Positions 14,321 to 22,351 of a stretch of DNA of 24,825 nucleotides are shown here, piece by piece. The notes under the pieces were generated by a model, which saw only the letters and a list, made by a program, of their open reading frames with translations, did no database searches and was not told where the DNA came from. The DNA comes from a bacterium (lineage in GTDB: Bacteria; Elusimicrobiota; Elusimicrobia; Elusimicrobiales; UBA9959): the NCBI GenBank assembly GCA_021845705.1, contig JAJZVJ010000005.1, forward strand, positions 1 through 24,825. Direction: 5' to 3'. Both the position numbers and the translations under genes were made by a program. Numbering within the stretch: the first letter of the stretch is position 1; each line of letters opens with the position of its first letter.

Positions 14321-15763
14321 CTATTCTTCCGGCTGCCCGTGCTCGCGCAGGTATTTGCGTATGTGAGAGCGGGCGCCGGCCGTCTTTACGGAAGTCAGCC
14401 AGTCCTTTTTAGGGGTCGAGTTCTTGCGGGTCACTATCTCGCAGATATCGCCGCTCTTAAGGGGGTGGTCTATGCGCACCATCTTGTTATTGACCTTCGC
14501 GCCTATGCAGGTGTTGCCTATGTCGGTGTGGATGGTGTAGGCGAAGTCGAGCGGGGTGGCGCCCACGGGGAGCGGCTTAACGTCGCCTTTTGGCGTGAAG
14601 ATGAAGATCTGGTCCAGCTCCAGGTCGGTCTTGAAGCTTTCTATGAACTCGCGCGGGCTTGAAAGGTCCTGCAGCCATTCCATCCACTGGCGCAGCCAGT
14701 TCAGTTTCTCGTCCAGGTGCCGGTCGGCCCCGGTCTCGCCCAGCTTGTAGCGCCAATGCGCCGCTATGCCGTACTCCGAGGTGCGGTGCATCTCTTCCGT
14801 GCGGATCTGGATCTCTATTATCTCGCCCGAGGCCGCCATCACGCTGGTGTGCAGGCTCTGGTAAAGGTTCATCTTCGGGACCGCGATGTAGTCCGTGAAA
14901 GACCCGGCTACCGGCTTGAAGATGGAATGCACGGTGCCCAGCAGGGCGTAGCAGTTAATTATGCTGTCGGTGATGATGCGCACGCCGAGCGCGTCCTGGA
15001 TCTCCTCGAAAGGCTTTTCCTGGCGCTGCATCTTACGGTAGATGGAGTACAGGTTCTTGGCGCGGGAGAGCACGCGGTGCGGGATCTGCGTGCCGGCCAG
15101 GTGCTTCTCCACGCTGGTCTTGAAATCTTCCAGCAGTTTCTCGCGCATGGCGTAGCGCAGCTGCACCTTGGCAAGCAGGCTCTGGTATTCGTCGGGGTGC
15201 AGGTATTTGAAGGAGAGGTCCTCCAGCTGGGACTTAAGGTTGAAGATGCCGAGGCGCTGGGCCAGGGGGGCGTAGAGGGAAAGGGTTTCGTGGCTTATCT
15301 CCAGCTGCTTTTCGCGGGTGAGGAAATTGAGCGTGCGCATATTGTGCAGGCGGTCGGCCAGCTTTATGACGATCACGCGGATATCCTTGGCGGTGGCGAG
15401 GATCATCTTGCGCCAGTTCTCCGCCTGGGCCACGTCGCGCGAGGAGAACTTGAGGGTCTCTATCTTGGTGACGCCGTAGACCAGGGCGTAGATCTCGTCG
15501 CCGAACTCTTTTTTGAAAGTTTCGTGGGGGATCTTGGTGTCTTCCAGCACGTCGTGCAGCAGGCCCGCCGCCACGGTCTCAAGGTCCATCTTGTAGCCCA
15601 CGAGTATTTCCGCCACGGCGGCGCAATGCACGAAGTACATCTCGCCCGAGGCGCGTTTTTGCTCGTGATGGGCTTCCGCCGAATAGTTCCAGGCGTATTC
15701 CAGCACGGTGGTGTCCTGGGAGGAGTATTCGCGGAATTTAGTAAGCAGTTCTTCAAGTTCCAT
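14321..15763 (-). CDS. Bifunctional (p)ppGpp synthetase/hydrolase, short Rel/SpoT
   Basis: At 480 residues it is well short of the roughly 700-750 of long RSH proteins. The HD hydrolase domain (about 20-180) keeps every residue equivalent to the Rel_Seq active site: Arg37, His46, His70, Asp71, Glu74, Asp75, Asp137 and Asn141. The synthetase domain (about 230-345) has DALGVRIITD, the YQSLHT loop and EIQIRTEEMH. A TGS domain begins at IFIFTPKGD (about 395-455). The protein then stops; the helical, zinc-finger/conserved-Cys and ACT regions are missing. The stop is directly followed by the rescue-factor start, so this is a genuine end and not the window edge. It lies 7 bp after the ZIP transporter gene in the same operon. 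Confidence 0.92.
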   Translation of the reverse strand: MELEELLTKFREYSSQDTTVLEYAWNYSAEAHHEQKRASGEMYFVHCAAVAEILVGYKMDLETVAAGLLHDVLEDTKIPHETFKKEFGDEIYALVYGVTKIETLKFSSRDVAQAENWRKMILATAKDIRVIVIKLADRLHNMRTLNFLTREKQLEISHETLSLYAPLAQRLGIFNLKSQLEDLSFKYLHPDEYQSLLAKVQLRYAMREKLLEDFKTSVEKHLAGTQIPHRVLSRAKNLYSIYRKMQRQEKPFEEIQDALGVRIITDSIINCYALLGTVHSIFKPVAGSFTDYIAVPKMNLYQSLHTSVMAASGEIIEIQIRTEEMHRTSEYGIAAHWRYKLGETGADRHLDEKLNWLRQWMEWLQDLSSPREFIESFKTDLELDQIFIFTPKGDVKPLPVGATPLDFAYTIHTDIGNTCIGAKVNNKMVRIDHPLKSGDICEIVTRKNSTPKKDWLTSVKTAGARSHIRKYLREHGQPEE

Positions 15764-15770
15764 GGCGGCC

Positions 15771-16493
15771 TTATAAAGCTCCGAGTTTTTTTATCAGGTA
15801 GACGGTCAGGTAGCCGAACGGGTAGATGAGCCGGGAGAACCGGTCGTGGTTCTTGTGCAGCTCGGGCAGGATATCGGCCATCGCTATGTATATGAAGGAG
15901 CCCCCGCTGAGGCCCAGGAGAAGGGCCGTTGTGGGGGCGGAAATGCCCGAGAGCAGGGGCGAGGTCGCAAGGGCTCCGGCCGGGGTCATAAGCGCGAAGA
16001 CGAGGCACAGCCAGAAAGTTCCGCGGCCGCTGCGGCCGCTCTTCAGCAGCAGCGAGGCCAGGGCGACGCCGTCCGACAATTTATGCAGCACCACGCCCAG
16101 GGTTATATTAAGCCCCAGTACGCCGCCGGTCTGAGCGCCCACGGCTATGTTCACTCCGTCCGTGACCGCGTGGAGGGAGAGGACGATAAAAGCCACCGTG
16201 CCGAGGGAATGGACGTGGCAGTCCTCCATCACCTCGTTGCAGGAATGCACCACGGTGAAGCTTTCCACCAGGAAAAGGATGAGCAGCGCGGCCAGGCAGC
16301 CCATGTAGGCGCGGTCCGGGTCTATTCCGGTGCCGGCGGGCAGTATGTCCATGAAGGCCACGGAGACCAGCACCCCGGAAGAGAAAGCCAGCGACCAGGC
16401 CAGGAATTTCCTGTTCAGGCCTCCGTACTTTATGACCAGCAGGGAGCCGGCCAGCGGGAAAATAAGCGTGCTCAGGCTGAAAATTATTACCAT
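15771..16493 (-). CDS. ZIP-family divalent metal transporter
   Basis: The 240-residue protein has about eight transmembrane helices. The ZIP metal-site helices are HAVTDGVNIA and VVLHKLSDGVALA (His-x3-Asp-Gly and its partner), as in ZupT/GufA-type importers of Zn2+, Fe2+ or Mn2+. A Cys/His-containing loop (HSCNEVMEDCHVH) lies between helices, a place where ZIPs carry regulatory metal ligands. It is the first gene of a three-gene operon with rel and the rescue factor. The ATG at 16493 has no strong Shine-Dalgarno. Metal preference cannot be read from the sequence. Confidence 0.85.
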   Translation of the reverse strand: MVIIFSLSTLIFPLAGSLLVIKYGGLNRKFLAWSLAFSSGVLVSVAFMDILPAGTGIDPDRAYMGCLAALLILFLVESFTVVHSCNEVMEDCHVHSLGTVAFIVLSLHAVTDGVNIAVGAQTGGVLGLNITLGVVLHKLSDGVALASLLLKSGRSGRGTFWLCLVFALMTPAGALATSPLLSGISAPTTALLLGLSGGSFIYIAMADILPELHKNHDRFSRLIYPFGYLTVYLIKKLGAL

Positions 16494-16512
16494 AAGAAAT
16501 AAGTGCTGCGCG

Positions 16513-16638
16513 GTCCGTGCGGTGACCGGGTTAGCAAAACCGTCGTTGAGCCCGCCGCTTGCATAAGCGCGGCGGGCGAATACCGAGCGAGGCCACGGTG
16601 TGGCCGAGCGCGTTTTGCGTTCCGGTCACCACGCGGAC
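16513..16638. repeat. Large branched palindromic element, family 2
   Basis: Seventeen-base arms at 16513-16529 and 16622-16638 are complementary apart from two positions that would be G-U or A-C in RNA. Inside are a second stem GCAAAAC/GTTTTGC (16534-16540 with 16612-16618), a hairpin CCCGCC-GCTT with GCAT loop (16551-16576) and a hairpin GGCCAC/GTGGCC (16591-16605). The result is a multibranched fold. The segment GCTTGCATAAGCGCG followed by CCGAGCGAGG recurs in nearly the same form at 24783-24811. It separates the msbA stop from the ZIP gene start. Confidence 0.7.
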
Positions 16639-16647
16639 TGCCATGCG

Positions 16648-18411
16648 CTATGTCTGCGCCTCGTACAGGCCCTTGTAAATGCCGCCCAGTTTCAGCAGCT
16701 CTTCGTGCGTGCCGGTCTCGGCCAGCTCGCCCTTCCTGAGCACGAAGATCTTGTCCGCGTTCCTAACCGTAGAAAGCCTGTGCGCCACCATAATGACGGT
16801 CCTGCCGCCCAGGATGCGCTCTATGGCGCCCTGTACCGCCTGCTCGCTAGCGGTGTCCAGGTTAGAGGTGGCCTCGTCCAGCAGCAGGATCTTCGGACGC
16901 TTTATTATCGCCCTGGCTATGGCCAGGCGCTGGCGCTGGCCGCCGGAGAGCTTTACGCCGCGCTCGCCCAGCACGGTCTCGTAGGCCTGAGGCATGGAGG
17001 TAATGAAGGCGTGCGCGTCGGCGGCCTTGCACGCGTCCATGACCTCGTCCATGGTGGCGCCCGGGCGGCCGATGGTGATGTTCTTGTAGACGGTATCGTC
17101 GAATAGTATCGTGTCCTGCGTGACCAGGCCCATATGCGCGCGCAGGTCGGTGGTGTCCAGGTCCAGCATATCGTGCCCGTCCACTTCGACGCGGCCGGAG
17201 ATGGGGTCGAAGAAGCGCAGCAGCAGGTGGATGATGGTGGTCTTGCCGGAACCGGACGGCCCCACGAAAGCCGCCACCTCGCCGGGGTTGATGACGAACG
17301 ACAGGTCCTTGAGCACCTGGGTGTCGCGCGAGGGGTATTTGTAATTAACGTCCCTGAACTCTATCTTCCCGTCCAGTTTCTCTATGTTCTTGGTGCTGTC
17401 CTTGATGACGACCGTGGGCTTCTCCTCGAGGATCTGGTAGATGCGCTCCCAGGCCGCCATGCCCTGCTGCAGCTTGGAATTCATATTGGCTATGTTCTTG
17501 AGCGGCACGTAGGCGGTGACGTAGGCCGCCAGGAAAGAGAAGAACTGGGCGGTGGTCATGGTGCCGTTGAAGATGGCCCTGCCGCTCATGTAGACGATGC
17601 CGATAAGCACCATGCCGCTGATGAACTCCATGATGGGGCCGCTCATGGCGGTGGCGCGCAGGTAGCGCATCATCTTGGAGAAATAGGCGTCGTTAGAGAC
17701 CTTGAACTTGGCTATGGCCTGTTCCTCGTAGTTGAAGGCCTTCACCACCGTAATGCCCTGCAGGCTCTCCTGGAACTTGTGGGAGATCTCGCCCACTATC
17801 ACGTTGCTTTCCGCCGAGGCTTTCCGCATTTTCTTGCCCAGCACGTTAAGTATCGCGGCGATGAGCGGCAGCACTATTATGGAGACCAGCGCCAGCTTCC
17901 AGTTGATGTAGAAAAGCAGCGCTACGCAGGAGACTACGGTAAGCACGTCGCGGATGCCGTAAAGCGGGATGAACTGCACCGTGCTCTGCACGTTGTTCAG
18001 GTCGTTGATGACGCGGCTCATCACGTCCGAGGAGCGCTTGCGCCAGTAGAACTCTATCGACAGCCGGTGGATGTGGGTGAACAGGTCGGCGCGGATGTCC
18101 TGCACGGCCCTCTGCCCGACCCAGCTCATCAGGTAGCCGTTGGCGTATTCGACCAGCATGCGCAGCAGGAACAGCCCGGGCAGCGCAATGACGATCAGGT
18201 GAAGCATGTGCATGTCCTTGTTCACGAACACGCCCTGGATCACAGGCCCCGAGATGTAGATGACCGCGTTCTTGATCGCGGCCAGGATTATCATGGAGAC
18301 GGCGGCCTGCACCAGGCGGCCCTTGTAAGGCTTCAGGTATTCTATCAGCGCCCTGACCAGTACTTTGAACCTGGCTTTGTCCTGTACTTTGCGCGCTAGG
18401 TGGTCTGTCAT
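16648..18411 (-). CDS. msbA: Lipid A/LPS-core flippase, ABC exporter MsbA
   Basis: The 587-residue half-transporter has six transmembrane helices in about residues 30-310 and an ATPase domain after residue 345. The ATPase domain has Walker A GPSGSGKT (384-391), signature LSGGQ (488-492), Walker B ILLLDE (508-513) and switch His544. Its length, architecture and position 2 nt after lpxB (…TGA-TC-ATG) identify it as MsbA, which flips newly made lipid A-core across the inner membrane. Other type IV ABC exporters look alike, so the name rests on the context. It is the last gene of the dehydrogenase-lpxB-msbA operon and is followed by a large palindromic element. Confidence 0.88.
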   Translation of the reverse strand: MTDHLARKVQDKARFKVLVRALIEYLKPYKGRLVQAAVSMIILAAIKNAVIYISGPVIQGVFVNKDMHMLHLIVIALPGLFLLRMLVEYANGYLMSWVGQRAVQDIRADLFTHIHRLSIEFYWRKRSSDVMSRVINDLNNVQSTVQFIPLYGIRDVLTVVSCVALLFYINWKLALVSIIVLPLIAAILNVLGKKMRKASAESNVIVGEISHKFQESLQGITVVKAFNYEEQAIAKFKVSNDAYFSKMMRYLRATAMSGPIMEFISGMVLIGIVYMSGRAIFNGTMTTAQFFSFLAAYVTAYVPLKNIANMNSKLQQGMAAWERIYQILEEKPTVVIKDSTKNIEKLDGKIEFRDVNYKYPSRDTQVLKDLSFVINPGEVAAFVGPSGSGKTTIIHLLLRFFDPISGRVEVDGHDMLDLDTTDLRAHMGLVTQDTILFDDTVYKNITIGRPGATMDEVMDACKAADAHAFITSMPQAYETVLGERGVKLSGGQRQRLAIARAIIKRPKILLLDEATSNLDTASEQAVQGAIERILGGRTVIMVAHRLSTVRNADKIFVLRKGELAETGTHEELLKLGGIYKGLYEAQT

Positions 18412-18413
18412 GA

Positions 18414-19562
18414 TCAGTTCAGGTGGGAGAGGATCTTCAGGGCGGCGCGCTCGGCCGCGCCGCGCGAGCCCAGCATGGTGCGCAGCCCGGTCAGCTCCTT
18501 GCGGGCGGCCAGCATGCGCGGCGGGTTGTTTATGAAGGCGAAAGCTTCCTGCGCGAGCAGGTCTACCGTGGCTTTTTCCTGGAGCAGCTCTTTCACGGCG
18601 GGTTTTTTGAGAAGGATGTTCACCAGCGAAATATACTGCACCTTGGCCACGCGCTTGGCCACTTCCCAGCTGAGGCGGGACATCTTGTACGCCACGGCCA
18701 TCGGCACGCCCAGCAGCGCGTTCTCCAGCGTGGCGGTGCCCGAGCAGGTGAAAGCGAAGTCCATGGAGGCGCGGACCTTGTAGTCCTTCTCGCGCACTAT
18801 CTCAACGTCCTTGGACCAGTATTTCTCCACGCTCTCCAGGGCCGGCACTATGCGGTCGTCCGGGAATTCCGGCACGGCGAACAAATAGGCCTTCGCCTTC
18901 GGGTGCTGTTCTTTTATGCGGTAAAAAGCTTTCAGGAAAAGCGGCAGGTGGCGGGAGATCTCGGCCCTGCGCGAGCCGGGCAGTATGCCTATCTTCCACT
19001 CGCCGCCGGCGGGGGGGAAATCCTTGCCCAGGGGCTCCGGCATCAGGTCCAGCAGCGGGTGGCCGACGAAGGTGGCGTTGCCCTGTACTTTCTTGTAAAG
19101 CGCTTCCTCGAACGGGAAGATGACGAAAATTTCTTTCGTGAGCTTGGCTATCTTGGCCGCGCGGCCCGGGCGGGAGGCCCAGACCTGCGGGCTGATATAA
19201 TAGAAAGCCGGGATCTTGCGGTGCGCGGCCAGGCCGAGCACCTGGTGGTTGAAGCCGTAGAAATCCACGGCTATCACGCAGGCCGGGCGTTTGTCCTCGA
19301 GGTAGCGGCGCACCAGCTTTATAAGCTTAAGCCAGAGGAAAAAATTCTTGAAGGGTTCCGTGAAGCCCACGGCTCCGACCGAAACCAGGTTGTAGATGAA
19401 GTGGGTGGAGACTTCCTGCATGCGCACCCCGCCCATGGAGGTTATGGTTATTTCCGGGTCTTTGGCGCGCAGGGCTTTTATCAGGTTGGCCGCGTGCAGG
19501 TCGCCCGAAGGATCGCCCGCGACTATAAGGATGTTCTTGTTTGTGGGTGCGGTTATGGCCAT
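18414..19562 (-). CDS. lpxB: Lipid-A-disaccharide synthase
   Basis: The 382-residue protein matches the LpxB family in length and motifs: AGDPSGDLHAANL at the N-terminus, IAVDFYGFNHQV, YYISPQVWASRPGR, ILPGSRRAEI and CSGTATLENALLG. It condenses UDP-2,3-diacylglucosamine with lipid X at the inner membrane. The ATG at 19562 (MAITAPTNKN) is chosen; the longer frame starting at a TTG (19613) adds a Pro-rich segment the family lacks. It lies 83 bp after the Gfo/Idh gene and its stop is 2 nt from the msbA start. Confidence 0.95.
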   Translation of the reverse strand: MAITAPTNKNILIVAGDPSGDLHAANLIKALRAKDPEITITSMGGVRMQEVSTHFIYNLVSVGAVGFTEPFKNFFLWLKLIKLVRRYLEDKRPACVIAVDFYGFNHQVLGLAAHRKIPAFYYISPQVWASRPGRAAKIAKLTKEIFVIFPFEEALYKKVQGNATFVGHPLLDLMPEPLGKDFPPAGGEWKIGILPGSRRAEISRHLPLFLKAFYRIKEQHPKAKAYLFAVPEFPDDRIVPALESVEKYWSKDVEIVREKDYKVRASMDFAFTCSGTATLENALLGVPMAVAYKMSRLSWEVAKRVAKVQYISLVNILLKKPAVKELLQEKATVDLLAQEAFAFINNPPRMLAARKELTGLRTMLGSRGAAERAALKILSHLN

Positions 19563-19645
19563 AAAAATAAAGAGTCGGGAGTCAGGGGTCCGGGGAGGGG
19601 GTGGGGCGGGCAATAAAATCCTTGCTCTTCAGGCCCCCGGCTTTT

Positions 19646-20716
19646 TTAATTCTTATCTATCCCCGCGTTTTTCAGGCCTTCTTCCACCAGGACTTTGGTC
19701 GCCTTGCCGATATCGGACAGGGAGCGGGAGAAGGATTCCTGCGCTTCCTCGGCCTTTGAGCCTGAAACCTCGAAGCGGCGCATCTGGTCCGTTATCTCCA
19801 GCGCCAGCCGCAGCGCCTTAAGGCCCTTCTCGCCGCTCGGTGTCGGGGTCTTGGAAGTCTTTATGCAGTCTATGAAGTGGTAGAGTTCTTCCTTGATCGG
19901 TTCCTTGCGTTCCAGCTTGGGGTAGGAAATATCGATGTCCTTGAGGGAGTTTATGACCGGGTTCTTCTTGGTGTAGATCTTAAGGCGGGCGCTGACGTAA
20001 TCCACCGAGAGGTAGGAATCCTGCTGGTAGATGCGCATGCGGCGCGAGGCCTCCATGCTGGCGCGGCTGGCGGTTACGTCGGCCACGCAGCCGTTCTTGA
20101 ACTTAATGCGCACATTGCAGATGTCTTCGTGGTTGGAGAGCATGCTGGCGCCTATCGCCTCGAACTTCTCTATCTCGGAATCTATCATGGTCAGGAGGAT
20201 GTCCAGGTCGTGGATCATCAGGTCCAGCGTTACGCCGGTGGCGGCGACGCGGGGGTCGTAGGGACCGAGGCGCTCTATGGTGATGTAGCGGGGGTTCTTG
20301 ACGTGCTTCATGGTTTCCACTACCGCGGAGTTGAAGCGCTCCGAGTGGCCGACCTGCAGCACTACGGAATTCTTCTCCGAAAGCTCCAGCAGCTTGCGGG
20401 CGCCTTCCTCGGAATTGGCGATGGGTTTCTCCATCAGCACGTGTATGCCGGCCTCGAGAGCTTTTATGCCGATCTCGGCGTGGTATTCGGTGGGGGCGGC
20501 GACCACGAGGGCGTCCACCTGGGTGAGCAGTTCCTCTACCGTCTTGTAGGCCACGCAGTTGTGGCGCCAGGCCAGTACCTGGGCCCGCATCAGGTCGGGG
20601 TCCGAGACTCCCACCAGTTCTACTTCCGGCATCTTTGAAAGGGTGCGGGTGTGGAAGCCGCCGAGTTTGCCGGCTCCTACCACGCCGAAGCGCATTTTCT
20701 TCTCGTTTTCAGCCAT
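19646..20716 (-). CDS. Gfo/Idh/MocA-family oxidoreductase, GnnA-like
   Basis: The 356-residue protein has an N-terminal Rossmann domain with GAGKLG (14-19), the family EKP motif (96-98) that contributes the catalytic lysine, and the Asp165-x3-His169-Asp170 catalytic segment in LDLMIHDLD. In lipid A operons, family members such as GnnA oxidise the 3-position of UDP-GlcNAc so that an aminotransferase (GnnB) can make a 3-amino sugar and amide-linked lipid A. Position directly before lpxB and msbA supports that role, but no gnnB is visible here. The ATG at 20716 has GAGG 6 nt upstream. The longer frame to 20932 adds a low-complexity Arg-rich lead that is not part of the family. The C-terminal tail has an additional helical segment. 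Confidence 0.82.
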   Translation of the reverse strand: MAENEKKMRFGVVGAGKLGGFHTRTLSKMPEVELVGVSDPDLMRAQVLAWRHNCVAYKTVEELLTQVDALVVAAPTEYHAEIGIKALEAGIHVLMEKPIANSEEGARKLLELSEKNSVVLQVGHSERFNSAVVETMKHVKNPRYITIERLGPYDPRVAATGVTLDLMIHDLDILLTMIDSEIEKFEAIGASMLSNHEDICNVRIKFKNGCVADVTASRASMEASRRMRIYQQDSYLSVDYVSARLKIYTKKNPVINSLKDIDISYPKLERKEPIKEELYHFIDCIKTSKTPTPSGEKGLKALRLALEITDQMRRFEVSGSKAEEAQESFSRSLSDIGKATKVLVEEGLKNAGIDKN

Positions 20717-20856
20717 ATTATCCTCTAAATAGACAAAAATACGGACCGGCCAGACCGCTGCCGTTAATCTTATTATTCTACTAAATATGGCCGCCCAATG
20801 AGCTTGGCCGTCGCCTGCCGCGGTGAACGGCTGGAGCGCCGCGGTTCGTCCGGGGG

Positions 20857-21726
20857 TTAAAAGGAAAAGTTCAGCCCAAGGGAGTAATAGTCGCTGCGGG
20901 CGGCGCCGCCGCCGGGGTTGAAGCCTTCCCAACCGGCGGATACTTTGGCGGAACCCGCTTTGACCGACAGGCCGAAGGTTAAAGACTCCGAGTCGGGCTG
21001 GCCCAGCAGGTAGGAGGTTTTTGTGTAGCCGGCCTCGGGGGAGAGCGGCAGGCCGGTGGCGTGCAGGCGCGCCGAAATAGCGGTGTCCGGGAAACCGCTG
21101 GTGCCTATGCCGCCTATATCCACCGGCAGCTGCCTGGCTTCGGCGGTAACGTTCTTATTATAGGCGGTCTTGGTGAACCGCGCGCTGGCTGCCAGGCCGT
21201 AGATCTTTAGCGAGGAAGACAGGCCGTAATCCGTCTGGAGGAGCTTAAAAGAGCTGGTAAGGGCGGAGACCGAACCCATTCGGCGGCCTCCCATCATCGT
21301 CGTCGAAGTGGATAAGGCATAGTTGTCCTCATGGGCGGTCAGGCCCGCGAAGGCGCCGATATTCATATATTCAAAAGAGGCGTTGCGGCCGCGGTCCCCC
21401 GGCAGGTTATATAAAAGATCGGAGTAAACGCCGGAGTTTTTGTAGCCGCCCGTTTGCGGGGTCATGGAAACTTCCGCGCCGGCGCTCCAGCGTTCGCCGT
21501 CCAGGCCCCCGCCCAGGGAATAGGTCGAACGCCTGCCGGCCAGGCCGCTCGTGTAAGTGTTGAACGAAGGGCGCAGGTAATAATTGTCGTTCCCCCATTC
21601 GGCGAATAAATTCGCCCCTGAGTATCCGGCGGGGCCGGAGGTGTAGCGCCCGCCCGTATCGGTATAGGCCAGAGCGCTTGCGGCGGAAAATAAAAAGAGC
21701 AGAGCGGCGCACAACGGTGTTTTCAT
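20857..21726 (-). CDS. Predicted outer-membrane beta-barrel protein
   Basis: The 289-residue mature-type sequence follows a signal peptide (MKTPLCAALLFLFSAASALA). It is rich in Gly, Ser, Tyr and alternating polar/hydrophobic strands, with many aromatic girdle-like residues. It ends YYSLGLNFSF, whose terminal Phe with alternating hydrophobics is the BAM-recognition signature of outer-membrane barrels. No specific family was recognised. The ATG at 21726 is chosen for the signal peptide; an upstream in-frame ATG at 21750 is possible and sits just after a strong hairpin. It lies downstream of the His/Gly-tailed protein gene in the sigma-factor cluster and may be read from the same internal promoter. 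Confidence 0.72.
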   Translation of the reverse strand: MKTPLCAALLFLFSAASALAYTDTGGRYTSGPAGYSGANLFAEWGNDNYYLRPSFNTYTSGLAGRRSTYSLGGGLDGERWSAGAEVSMTPQTGGYKNSGVYSDLLYNLPGDRGRNASFEYMNIGAFAGLTAHEDNYALSTSTTMMGGRRMGSVSALTSSFKLLQTDYGLSSSLKIYGLAASARFTKTAYNKNVTAEARQLPVDIGGIGTSGFPDTAISARLHATGLPLSPEAGYTKTSYLLGQPDSESLTFGLSVKAGSAKVSAGWEGFNPGGGAARSDYYSLGLNFSF

Positions 21727-21755
21727 AAGGGGGTCTTTCTCTCCGGTCATTATCC

Positions 21756-21784
21756 GGCGCCGCCCGTTTAAATCGGGCGGCGCC
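21756..21784 (-). other. Strong intercistronic hairpin without U-tract
   Basis: GGCGCCGCCCG (21756-21766) pairs perfectly with CGGGCGGCGCC (21774-21784) around a TTTAAAT loop, 8 bp after the stop of the 21793-22275 gene. On the minus strand it is followed by GGATAATGAC, not T-rich. It is more likely an mRNA stabiliser or partial attenuator limiting expression of the barrel gene than a full terminator. Confidence 0.6.
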
Positions 21785-21792
21785 ATAGACTT

Positions 21793-22275
21793 CTACTTGC
21801 ACATCCCGGAAGCCCGATGGCCCTGCCCGCCGCCTCCGGAGCGGGAGCCGTGGCCCCCGGAAGAATGTCCGTTCGCCCCTGCCCGCATCCTTTCGTGCTT
21901 CATCTCACGGGTTTTCGGAGCCTTTCTGTTCCCGGCGTTCCCGTCCTTTTCCTTCGCCGCGACGTCCTTCGGGTTTCCGGCGGGTTTCATGCGGCCGGTC
22001 TTTTCCCGGGGCATCATTGCGGTCTTCCCGTCATCGGCGTCGTTTTTCATTCCGCCGGTCATGAGCCGGGCCTGCTCCCCGCCCTGCTCCCGCGGCCGGG
22101 TCTTGTCCCCGGTCTGCAAGTCGGTTTTTTTTATTGCATTATCCGGGGACTGCCGCTGGTCCTGGGGCTGCGGTTGCTCCTGCCGCTTAACCGCGTCCCC
22201 GGCCTTTACGGTGGCTGTGTTAAAAAAGGCTGAAACCAGGATGAGGGCGGCTGCTGTCAGTATTCTGTTTTTCAT
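21793..22275 (-). CDS. Secreted charged protein with His/Gly-rich tail
   Basis: The 160-residue protein has a signal peptide (to about residue 25) and then a low-complexity, probably disordered region rich in Lys, Arg, Gln, Asp and Gly. It ends in a His/Gly/Ser-rich tail (GHSSGGHGSRSGGGGQGH) finishing in MCK. The tail could bind divalent metals. No family was recognised. The ribosome-binding site AAGGAGG is excellent. A putative ECF-sigma promoter lies 44-69 nt upstream, so the gene is probably under control of the sigma factor encoded four genes upstream. The His/Gly tail resembles that of the neighbouring 22352-22783 product. Confidence 0.72.
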   Translation of the reverse strand: MKNRILTAAALILVSAFFNTATVKAGDAVKRQEQPQPQDQRQSPDNAIKKTDLQTGDKTRPREQGGEQARLMTGGMKNDADDGKTAMMPREKTGRMKPAGNPKDVAAKEKDGNAGNRKAPKTREMKHERMRAGANGHSSGGHGSRSGGGGQGHRASGMCK

Positions 22276-22318
22276 CTATTCCTCCTTGATATGGGCGGCT
22301 TTCCGCCTCCCTATATCT

Positions 22319-22344
22319 GACGCGCCTGCCGCCTAAAAGGTTTA
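22319..22344 (-). promoter_or_regulatory. Putative ECF-sigma promoter, internal copy
   Basis: Read on the minus strand: TAAACC (22339-22344), 16-bp spacer, CGTC (22319-22322), within TAAACCTTTT and GCGTCAG. The same elements at the same spacing occur upstream of the sigma gene (23921-23946). It would drive the His/Gly-tailed protein gene and perhaps the beta-barrel gene. Confidence 0.7.
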
Positions 22345-22351
22345 GCCGGCT

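Noticed and set aside
16513..16638. tRNA or known structured RNA gene
   Set aside because: The branched fold has no anticodon-arm or T-loop consensus and no CCA; I could not match it to any RNA class I know.
17134..18399. Long plus-strand frame antisense to msbA
   Set aside because: Shadow frame; msbA on the minus strand has all ABC motifs, and this frame has no recognisable domain.
19563..19613. N-terminal extension of LpxB from a TTG
   Set aside because: It adds a Pro-rich segment absent from the family; the ATG at 19562 gives the standard LpxB start.
20717..20932. N-terminal extension of the Gfo/Idh protein
   Set aside because: Arg-rich low-complexity lead without ribosome-binding site; the ATG at 20716 has GAGG and begins the Rossmann fold.
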